Shown here: positions 41,201-53,200 of the stretch, one piece after another | Layout of the letters: each line of letters opens with the position of its first letter | Numbering within the stretch: the first letter of the stretch is position 1 | NCBI GenBank assembly: GCA_020152595.1 | Contig: JAIGNY010001807.1 | Location: forward strand, 415,001 to 479,000 | DNA: 64,000 nucleotides | Reading direction: 5' to 3' | DNA from: Chiridota heheva | Taxonomy: Eukaryota > Echinodermata > Holothuroidea > Apodida > Chiridotidae | Program-made: the position numbers and the translations under genes | The notes under the pieces: generated by a model | Seen by the model: only the letters and a program-made list of their open reading frames with translations | Database searches by the model: none | Told to the model about the DNA's origin: nothing

Positions 41201-44200
41201 CAGTATATAAAGCATTCTAAAACAGTCTTGGTCTCTTTGAATTATGAAACGACAGTATATAAAGTAGTCTAAAACAGTCTTTGTCTCTTTGAATTATGAA
41301 ACAGCAGTATATAAAGCAGTCTAAAACAGTCTTGGTTTTTTTGAATTATGAAATGACAGTATATAAAGCATTCTAAAACAGTCTTGGTCTCTTTGAATTA
41401 TGAAACGACAGTATATAAAGCAGTCTAAAACAGTCTTGGTCTCTTTGAATTATGAAACAGCAGTATATAAAGCAGTCTAAAACAGTCTTGGTCTCTTTGA
41501 ATTATGAAACGACAGTATATAAAGTAGTCTAAAACAGTCTTTGTCTCTTTGAATTATGAAACAACAGTATATAAAGCAGTCTAAAACAGCCTTGGTCTCT
41601 TTGAATTATGAAACGACAGTATATAAAGCAGTCTAAAACAGTCTTGGTCTCTTTGAATTATGAAACGACAGTATATAAAGCATTCTAAAACAGTCTTGGT
41701 CTCTTTGAATTATGAAACGACAGTATATAAAGCAGTCTAAAACAGTCTTGGTCTCTTTGAATTATGAAACGACAGTATATAAAGCAGTCTAAAACAGTCT
41801 TGGTCTCTTTGAATTATGAAATGACAGTATATAAAGCATTCTAAAACAGTCTTGGTCTCTTTGAATTATGAAACGACAGTATATAAAGCAGTCTAAAACA
41901 GTCTTGGTCTCTTTGAATTATGAAACAGCAGTATATAAAGCAGTCTAAAACAGTCTTGGTCTCTTTGAATTATGAAACGACAGTATATAAAGCAGTCTAA
42001 AACAGTCTTGGTCTCTTTGAATTATGAAACAGCAGTATATAAAGCAGTCTAAAACAGTCTTGGTCTCTTTGAATTATGAAACGACAGTATATAAAGCAGT
42101 CTAAAACAGTCTTGGTCTCTTTGAATTATGAAATGACAGTATATAAAGCAGTCTAAAACAGTCTTGGTCTCTTTGAATTATGAAACAGCAGTATATAAAG
42201 CAGTCTAAAACAGTCTTGGTCTCTTTGAATTATGAAACGACAGTATATAAAGCAGTCTAAAACAGTCTTGGTCTCTTTGAATTATGAAATGACAGTATAT
42301 AAAGCAGTCTAAAACAGTCTTGGTCTCTTTGAATTAGGAAACAACAGTATATAAAGCAGTCTAAAACAGTCTTTGTCTCTTTGAATTATGAAACAGCAGT
42401 ATATAAAGCAGTCTAAAACAGTCTTGGTCTCTTTGAATTATGAAACGACAGTATATAAAGCAGTCTAAAACAGTCTTGGTCTCTTTGAATTATGAAACAA
42501 CAGTATATAAAGCAGTCTAAAACAGTCTTGGTCTCTTTGAATTATGAAACAACAGTATATAAAGCAGTCTAAAACAGTCTTGGTCTCTTTGAATTATGAA
42601 ATGACAGTATATAAAGCAGTCTAAAACAGTCTTGGTCTCTTTGAGTTATGAAACAACAGTATATAAAGCAGTCTAAAACAGTCTTGGTCTCTTTGAATTA
42701 TGAAACGACAGTATATAAAGCAGTCTAAAACAGTCTTTGTCTCTTTGAATTATGAAACAACAGTATATAAAGCAGTCTAAAACAGTCTTGGTCTCTTTGA
42801 ATTATGAAACAGCAGTATATAAAGCAGTCTAAAACAGTCTTGGTCTCTTTGAATTATGAAACAACAGTATATAAAGCAGTCTAAAACAGTCTTTGTCTCT
42901 TTGAATTATGAAACAGCAGTATATAAAGCAGTCTAAAACAGTCTTGGTCTCTTTGAATTAGGAAACAGCAGTATATAAAGCAGTCTAAAACAGTCTTGGT
43001 CTCTTTGAAGTTTGAAGTAATTTATAATTTGGTTTTGAATTATGAAACTACAGTACATAAAACAAGACTAACAGTCTTTGTATTTTGAAGTCAGTAGCAA
43101 TTTGATTTTGAGTAATGTACAGTATGACGTATGACAAGAAAGGCAGAAAAAATCTTTGTTCTTTTCTATATTAATTTCCTTCCATTTCACAGCTTGAAAA
43201 AGAAGTGAATATATTTTCTACATGCATTTTTATTAAAGGTGTTCATTCGATGGAAGTTTTGCCAACTTGGTAATTTTTGCTGGATTTGAAACATTTAAAG
43301 GAATAATCCCATGGAATTTCATTTTAATATATTTGATAGAGGATAAAAAAAACCCCACAAGTTTGGTGAAAAAATCAAGTTGATATCTTATTCCTATAAA
43401 ATGTTATTGAATTTTGAAGAATTTTCTTGTCTGCGGAAAGAGATCATTCGTCTCAGTCTACGTCATCATTATGATGTCATCACAGTACTTCTGTAGTGTT
43501 CTTTGTGTATTTCTTTGAAAATTAATTTCGTATTTTCTAAATGACTGGGAACATTTTTTTCTTCAAAAATTATCAAGAATAGTAGAGAATAAAATTGACA
43601 ATAATGTTTTCCAATCTGTGCTTGTAACTTATATTTGAATTATAAAAAATTGGTTTTTAATTTTCAAAAAACTACATAAAGATTAGTACAGTAAGTGCTG
43701 TGATGACATAATGATGACTTCGATGCAGTACAAAAGTCAATGATATGGGGGCAAACAAAATCTTAAAAATTCAATAACTTCTCTAGGAACGAGATATCAA
43801 CATGGTTTTTGTGCGAAACTGTTTCTTAAATTTTCCTTTATCAGATACATAAAAATGAAATTCCATGGAAATATTCTTTTAGCTAATACTGCCTCGACGT
43901 ACAATAATTGTAAAGGAATATGATTTGCCATATAAAGACCACTTGCAAATCAGCACCTATATTATATTTTTCAAACCTCTAGCTTGATTTAAAAAGGGGC
44001 AGGGTGCTAGACTTGTAGAGGGGCACATTAATGTGTGCGCAAAATTGCTGCGTCTTTTCAGCGTAAAGTCCATGGGCCTCCTCAAGGCTTAATCTTTTGG
44101 TGAAGAAGCTTTGGGATTTTAGCTATAATCAAACCTCAGAATGAAACTATTCTGACTGATATTGATCAGGACCATTCATGAGTCAAACAGGACAATTGCT

Positions 44201-47200
44201 TACTATGCTATCATTCTGTGTTCTGTATTTATGTAGGTATTTCATTTATGAGGTTAATTAAGATTATTGATTAAAAAAAACAAAATCTATAAAAAAAATA
44301 TATTAAAAAAACACATTTTTTATGAGGGGGAGGGCGGACCCCAGGGGGTAGAGCAGATCCCCAGGGGAAAGGGCGGACACATGCAGGGATGGGAGGGCTG
44401 CCCCTTTAAAACAGCAAAACTTGTAATGCTCTGTTTCCCTATGTCACAATTTTCAACAGTACAGGCCTCCTGTTTGGGTTGACTAGAAAATTGTATCTTG
44501 GTATAAATAGAGAAGCTTTTTGCAAATTAATGATTGGTACATTAAGAACTCACTAGGTCTGTCATGATATGGGTAAGGCAGATATCAGGGAGATCAATTG
44601 TCTGAATGTACAGTCATATCGCTGTCAAGTCTATGATAACCAATTAAGGAATGTTCTCTGCTTACAAATTTCTTTCGTTAAATTTAACATCTAAGGGAAA
44701 TGATCAGATTGTGGCAAATTTTTCTGTTAAACTCTCCTTCATTTGTGATGGTTCAGAAATTTTGATTCACAATTTTTTGTTTCGATATGCAAATATGGGC
44801 AATTAATTTTGTGCCCATTATTTTACATTACATTACATACTCAGAATAGTTCCTGCATTACCCTGGGAGGGTCACAATTTATGCAAATGAAAATTATATG
44901 TCATGATATATTGGTGAAGATATGGAGAAGAAAAAAAAAAGTTGGAAATTCACATAAATATTATTTTGATCCATGAATATTTTTACCCAAAGTTGATTTT
45001 AAAGGCCAGTTGTTGTCTCTAATGCATGAGGTAAATGAAATTCAAATCCTGTGTTTTGATTGGTCGAAACACAATGGTACAGTGTACACTTACATTGATA
45101 GGCCAATCAGTATCGTTTTGGAATAAATTGTACGCCGCTAAATTTCAATCACAACATATTGCCTTTAAAGGAGATCTCAAAAACAGATTTTTTTTTTCCT
45201 TCTTTTTTCTTAGTCACTGGAATTTGGAAATATCACGTCTAATGAATACTTGTTTAATACCAGTGTCATTGAAAAATTACTTAAGTATAAATATTCATGA
45301 GAAATAATCACGTGCACCAAAAGTGTGTTGGAATATTCTTGAGACTCAAGAAAAATAAGCCCTCGCTTTTTGGCCGCCAGCTGTTCATGTCAGAAAGACA
45401 GTGAGTACCACTACAAGCAAAAGATACTGTCGACTAAAATAATACATCCTCATTATTTGGTCAAACATTCCCTCAAATTAATACCTTTAAATCTTACTTC
45501 CTTCTTGGCAGCCCTTTATCATCTCTCAAGATTTCACATCAAACCAGCAAAGAATTTTCATTCTGGTGATTCTTTCTTACAGGGATATTCCCGTGGTTTT
45601 TTTGTAAATTTTGACTTAAAAGAGGGCCATTTTAAAACCAATTTGGTACACAAAATCAGGTTGATATCATATTCCGTTCAGGAGATATGGATTTTAAAAT
45701 ATTTCCCGCTTGCATTTTAAAGTTTTTATACAGTATGATGAATTTGTGTTTGATGATGTCATAGAGGCAATTCCAATGCAAATGTTTATGTATTTCTTCG
45801 AATGTTAATTGGTTGTTTCTGTAAGATTAGAAACAATTTTCTAAAAGTTATTGAAGTATGGTATATTTAGCAATGTATATAAATACCTAAATTTCATTGA
45901 TTTATTTTTGTAGCAGGTTTCATTCATAAAAAAGGATGATAGACTTTAATGAAATACATCAACTTTGTGGGAGAATGTGTTGCTGTGATGGCAATGAGCC
46001 TTTTCCTATTCGTTTATTGGCATTTTTTGTAAACCTTAAAATTTGTATATTCCCTGGTAGGAATAACATATCAATATAATTTTTGCACTAAATTTTTTCT
46101 TTCTTATGAAAGTTAAAAAACAAAAAAACATGAGAATATTCCTTTAGGTTACCTCACGGTCCCCAAGCTTTTTTCTCCTAGGCGTCAAACAACAGTAAAT
46201 TCCTTCAAACTAAAAAGTTAATTTACAAAATACACTGTTTTGACAAGAAGTATTACTTGAAGTGGATTTTGTATTACTTCTTAATATGTTTTCACACTTT
46301 GCTAGTAGTTATTTGTATTATCACCTGGGGCAAATAGTTCTCAGTGGATAATGGATGCTTTAAAGTGTTATTATTGTTTTTTTATATGATTCATGACAAG
46401 CTCCTGTGAACACAATGAGAAATACCTTTGTTGTGTCAAATGTAATTAGAGAATTGGAATATTGTCTTTATTGTAAAATTGATATCTGTGATTCACATTC
46501 TGACACATTCTGTAAATGTTTAATTGTCAAAGAGTCGGATTCACCAGAAGATTAAGCCTTGAACAATTAGTGCTTAATCACTAAACACTCGAAACAGCAT
46601 AAATCCATAAGTTGGCAGACATGGAGATAATTGCAGATATCACACAAATACTATTTGAGGTATTTTTGGCATTTTCATATGAATTTCTTCATACTTTGAA
46701 ATTAAAATGAATTAAGAGTGTTATCTACCTTAAACAATCATTTTTATACCTAAATATCTTACAAACTGCTATGTTGCTATGAATCGTGCCCTTAGCAACG
46801 TAGAAAACATTCCCTTTGCAACGTAGAAATCGTGCCCTTAGCAACCAAAATTAATGTTTCTTTTTGTTTTCTCTGGCTAATCATTACTGTGCAACTTTCA
46901 AACTTGGGAACATGCAAATCTTGCATTGTGGTGGTATTCTTTACCCTCTTTAACTAGTAAGGTTGCAATTACTTCCCTCAGGGGGACTGGAATGAAAGAA
47001 ATAAAGCTTTTTTAAGCCAACTGCCCATGGTTTAAAACACTAGAAGAAGAGATGAAGAGAAAGTTTGCCAAATAGCACATGATAAACAACTTCAAAATCA
47101 CCTACAATGCTACAACTGTTACTGTACAGTATTGATAAATTCAAACATGTTGGGCCAGTCAGAATTTGAAATTACATGTTAGTTTCTCTCACCCTGTACA

Positions 47201-50200
47201 CTAACAATTGAGATCTACAGTACTAGTAGACCTCTTATTAGACTATGGAATTTTCTTGTATTCAGTTCAGAATGTTCACAAGTGTGATATTTCATCATCA
47301 TGTGACGAATTATGATTTTGCTAATTACTACAAACTAACCTGAAAATGGGTGCTAATCACAAACAATGGCCTTTGTTTGGTATTTGCTTGAATTGGCTAA
47401 AAAGGCATGAAAGAGATATTTATCACAAACAACAGACATTGAAATTTCCCAAAAATTGAAGAAAACTCACCACCAAAAATCAAAGAAAACTTACCTCTAA
47501 AAATCAAAGGAAAATTGTCCTAAAATGAAGGAAAGTTCCGAAAATTGCACGAGAATGAAAGAAAATTTTCCAAACATTGAATGAAATTTCCTGAAGATTG
47601 AAGAACATTTACCAAAAATTGAAGAAAATTTGCCCCAAAATGAAGCAAACATACCGAAAATTGAAAGAAAATATGATAAAAAGTTACCCCAAAATGAAGA
47701 AAATTTCCCAAACATTAAAGGTAATTTTTTGAAAATTGAAGAAAATTTACTGAAAATCAAAGAAATATTGCCCCCAAATAAAGATTATTTACTGAAAGTT
47801 TAAGAAAATTTACTGACAATTTGTTGAAAAATTACCCCCAAATGAAGGAAAGTTCGCAAACATTGAAGGAAATTCACAGAAAATTGTAGAAAATTTATCA
47901 AAAATCGGATTAAAAATGCCTTAAAATGAAGAAAGTTTACCAAAAATTGAAACACAAAATTGCTTTAAAATGAAGGAAATTTACGGAAAATTTAAGAAGA
48001 TTTTCTGAAAATTGGAGAAATGTCCCCAAAATAAAGAAAATTTTCTAAAAATTTAAGAAAATCGAAGAAAAATAGCACGAGATTAAAGGAAATTTACCAA
48101 AAATTGAAAGGGATATTGGCGAGGGGGGGGGGCATTACCCCGGCCCCCTCTGGCTCTGCCCTTGGTCACTGATAAGAATTGAAATTTTTTAACTTATTTG
48201 TTGAGAAATATTATTGAGAAAATTGTGTTATTTTCTGTTTTCAAATTTAAGGTCGCTTAAGACTTAAGACTTACAGTAGCTCATAAGAACCTGTCATGTG
48301 AGCTTCTAGCAAGCTTGTAGCAAGCTTCAAATTATCTTTTTTTTCTTCTGCATACTTGCAATCTTATTCACATTCCTATCCAAGCTAAGAGCAGGCTTAA
48401 AACAAGGTCACCATTAATGCAGCGCTTAAACATCTTCACATATCCTCCTCAAACATGCACCTTTTTTCACCTTTGCATATTTTTTTAGGTCAAGATTCAC
48501 CCACCTGCAATAAAAAAAAATTTGGCAAAGATTCATCGGCCTAAAAAATAATTAGGTCAAGATTCACCTCTGCCAAAACTGTTGGGTCAAAATTCACCTC
48601 TGCCAAAACTGTTGGGTCAAGATTCACCTCTGCCAAAACTGTTGGGTCAAGATTCACCTCTGCCAAAACTGTTGGGTCAAGATTCACCTCTGCCAAAACT
48701 GTTGGGTCAAGATTCACCTCTGCCAAAACTGTTGGGTCAAGATTCACGCCGGCAAAAACAATTGGGGTCAAGACTCACTTTCGCAAACAAAAATTTAAAG
48801 AAGATTCACCATAGAGAAAAACATTTTTTTCGTAACGTATTTTTATAATGCATGTACTTCAAAGAGCCACCCTTTTGTTTTATTGTACCACAATGTTATT
48901 ATTCTCTTTTATCGTCTTCTATGATACATTTTGCAGTATAGAAATTTATGACAGTAATAAAGTGTGACCCGAGAAAATAAGTGTATATGATGCAGAACTT
49001 AAAACATGTCTGTTCGTTTCCTCTGTCCTTGTCTTTGAATTGCAACATTCACCCCACAATAATCCATCCCTACATGTGTCAAACATTGCAACGGTGATAA
49101 TTTTGAATATTTTATCAGATTAAATTTTGTCCCTTGTATTTTAAATCTTTACACTTTGCATGGAAAAACCTGTGTTTGAAACAAATTGCATAGGTCCTAT
49201 AAATATTTCGCAAATTGTTTTCGATGTGAGGACCCATAATTCAAGCTAAAAATCAACACATTAATATGTTTTTAGTGAGCTGCATTAAAATGTACGACAC
49301 AGCGACACCAAGATATCATTTCTAACCAATTTCATGATGGAATGCTTAAATGATTATTGATGTATTTTTAGTGTGTATTAGCACCTCTTGTTCTTCGAGT
49401 TTATGATGGTACCACTGTGCTTATGATCATGGATGTATTATAATACCTGCGTACGTAGTAAGAGGAAGACTGGTCATATTCTTATGTTTAGGGATTCTGT
49501 ACGGGTACGTGGTCTGGATAAGCTTCCATGGAAAGCTATCTCCGCAAGGTACAGTACAGTAGGTATGTGCTAGCTCGGTGAGGATGAAACATCTTCAATC
49601 TGTCAATGCGCGAACGGAAAATACTAAGAAATTATTATTTTTTAGTTAGGACGCTAATTCGACGTTAATCTGTTAATGATTTGGATTTGACGCATTTCCG
49701 TTGTTTAGATTTAAGAATTTCGACAAGGATCCACCCATCTGAAATAGTTTTTAGGCAAAAATTCACCTGACCGAAAAAGATTTTAAAAATTCGTTACAGA
49801 TTTATACCATTCCCCCAAAAAATTGTTCAAGATTCACACCAAAAAAAAAAAATTGTTCAAGATTCACATCAATCAAAAATATTTTTTGTCAAGATTCACC
49901 CAAACTGTACATTTTTGACCTGAAGATTTGACATCGTGACAATGCCGAATGTGCCTTGAGTGGGGTCTGAGAGAATGCTGTTTGACCGCTGCATAAGGGG
50001 AAAACAATACAGTATGTGTGATATTGATATTATTGGCTTGACAGTACTGTAAAGACTCGGATGAATGCAAAAATCAGCATTTAGGATACCTAATTTACTT
50101 CTTACATGTATTTCATTACATCTTTTATCATAACTATGTGATGATTTCTTTCCATATTGCAGACCCAGGATCATCCAACAGAGACTAATGCTGATAATAC

Positions 50201-53200
50201 TGGCCTCAAGGAGAGGCAACATATGGTGTTCAGACAGAATGTTTTTGGAGACCGAGATTATGAAGAAAGAACTGTTGGAAATGGGGATCCTGAATCAATA
50301 GAGGATGCGTCTCCAGTTTTCGCGAGTGATTCTCAGAAGAAATCTCCGGAGGAAGAGAGAAAAGTGTACCGCGAGAAGGAACGGGATCCGGAAGAAGACT
50401 CGGTACCAGTAATTGTAACCAGATCTCAGATAGAGAGTGTGTCAAGTGCTACTAAAGAATTTAACCTGAGTTCTGAGATGCAGGATGTTTACAGCTCTGG
50501 CTCCCCCAAGAAAAGCTTGAAGGTAAATCCAGTCTTTCTTCAACTTAATCTTTTGGTGTCAAAGAATTTAAATGATTACTTCAGTTGTCTTAAAGAACTA
50601 GTTCAGTAGTCAAGCATGTCCACCTTATATGAAAGAGGACTTTAAAAGAAACAATATGGTGAAAAAATGCATTGCAAAATCTTATTCTCTTAAGGAGATA
50701 TTCAAGTTTAAAGTTGGGTATAATTCTGTTGAAACGACTGAAATCAGACTAATTGTGATGTCACAGCCTCAGATTCCTCAAAGGTTTTATGTATTTTATA
50801 GAAAGTTTATTTAAATATTTCACTAATTAAATTATTTTTCCTCAAACTTTTTTCAGGTGTGGTATATTATAAATACCCTTCCTAGATTCAGTTTTGGTAC
50901 TTTTTGACATATCCCATGGTTTTTAAGCCACGAAATCACAGGACAAAATATGATAGAATACATAAAGACATTGAGAAATCTGAGGCTATGACATCACAAC
51001 TAGTCTGATTTCAGTCGTTTCTACACAAATGATACCAAATTTTCAACTCAAATATCTCCTTAACGGAATTAAGGTTTTTGAGCGCTTTCTTCACCATTTT
51101 GTTTCTTTTGAAGTCCTCTTTCATATAAGATAAACATGCTTGACCACTGAACTAATCCTTTAAGTTATATGAAATGAGACTTGAAAAGAAAAATATGGTG
51201 AAGAAACTATGTCGATATGATATTCTGTTAAGGAGATATTCAAGTTTATAAGTTCTGCTTTATTTGTGTCTAAATAATATGACAAGCCAACAATGCTACT
51301 AGACCTGTTGTGTCCTCACTGCCCTAGCAGAAAAGACCTTGAATACTACTGTGCTTTTATCATGGGTTTCAATGGAGCAAATAATTAGTTTTGTGATATC
51401 TGTATACACAAGTGTTCATTCTTGTTACAAATACAGGGGGTAAACTATCATTCATTAAAGTTTACAGGCTTGTGGTATTACTCGCGTCCGTATGATTCCA
51501 AGGTCATTATTCCCGCAATGAAAGTTTTTCTGGACTGATTGTTAGAAACTGTTCATAATATCAGCTAAGCCATCACATTCTTTCTTTTTTAGGAGTTAAG
51601 TGTTTTATGCATGGAACTTTACAAAGCACAATTTTATTATAAATCATTTGTTGCAGTGATTGAATTCTTTAAATCTTTACTTAAAGATTAATGTTTGGGC
51701 ATTGTGTTTGTATGCGTGATTAATGCACGTGGCAAAGGACTGGCCCGAGTAGAATGGCCTGACTAGAATGGCCCGAGTAGAATGGCCCGACTAGGGTCAT
51801 TCGTGAGTGCAAAATCCTTTGAACCTTGCATTAAATACGCATATAAACATGATACCGAAACAATCTTTTTATAAAATTTTCGTGTTGGACTTTTTTAAAT
51901 GCATAAAAATCAACTAAAAAGAATGAAAAATGAGAAAAGTTTACATATATCTTATCACTTTATTAGAATAATTACCTGTTTTTGGTTCCAATGCGATAGC
52001 ATCAGGAACCTATGCGGTCATGATGGCGTGTATGTGTGTATGTGTCTCTGAAGGCTAGCTCGTAAACGTGATATCTCAAGAACCGGTAAACTGGATTCAT
52101 GTTATACATGTATGTGGTATACATATAGCCCATGGACCATAGATATGCCTTATTCATTTTGATGGTGATGTCATGCATAATAATGAGTAGGCGGGGCTTA
52201 ATTTAAATATCTTGAAATGTTCATATTTTAACAAGCGCCTGTCTGTTTGTTTCATATTTGATGCCATTATAATGTTAGCTGGTATGTACATGTTCATGAT
52301 GTAAAAATGTTGAATTTCATTAATATGTGTAGTGGGCAGGGCTTAATATGATTTTGTTGAAAAAAGCTTGTAAATATGATATCTCAAGAGCGATAAACTT
52401 GATTTATGTCATATTCAATACACAGCCCTTGGTCTGTAGATGTGCCCTATTGTTTTTGATGGTGATGTCATGTATATTGATGAGTAGGCGGGTCTTAATG
52501 TAAAAATCTTAAAATATTTTCATTTTTTAACAACCGCATGTCTTGTTTTGTTTCATATTTGGTCTAATTATGATGTTAGCTGGTGTGTACATGTTCATGA
52601 TGTAAGAACATTACATTTCATTAATATGCATAATCGGCAGGGCTTATGATTTTGTAAAAGAGCTTGTAAACACAGTATCTCAAGAACTGTACATGAAATT
52701 CAGTTCATATGTGGTACACAGATAGCCCATGGTCTGTAGATGTGCCCTATTGTTTTTGGTGGTGATATGCATATTAATGAGTATGCGGGGCTTAATGTAA
52801 AAATCTTGAAATGTTCATATTTTAACAACTGCATGTCTGTTTTGTTTCATATTTGAAATCATTATGATGTTAGCTGGTGTGTACATGTTCATGATGTAAA
52901 AATGTTGAATTTCATTAATATGCATAGTGGGTGGGGCTTAAGATGATTTTGCTGTAAAGAGCTTGTAAACAAGAAAGCTTGTTTTCAAGAATGGTAATCT
53001 TGATTCATGTCATATTTGGTACACATATAGCCCATGATCTGTAGATCTTCCCTATTGTTGGTGATATCATGCATATTGATAAGTGGCCGGGGCTTAAAAT
53101 GAACATTTTGAAAAAGTGATAAATCAGCAACTGTACATTCATTTTGCGTCATATTGGGCATGATGTGTACATGCTTATGTTACCAGCAGATCTTATTAAT

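Larger units (their letters stand above)
16085..50162 (+). other. SOWAH intron 3 (34.1 kb)
   Basis: GTAAGT...TTGCAG, phase 0. It is filled by mobile and tandem DNA listed separately. The remaining stretches (16090-17200, 17310-19140, 29750-32400, 43900-45150, 46150-47430, 48840-49700) show no gene I can support. The weak ORFs in them have no recognisable domain, codon pattern or splice context. Confidence 0.75.

Noticed and set aside
37318..43010. CRISPR-like array
   Set aside because: There are no unique spacers; the 52-bp unit repeats throughout, so it is a satellite in a eukaryotic intron.
48541..48848. ORFs in the 30-bp array
   Set aside because: Repeat-derived on both strands, no start context or homology.
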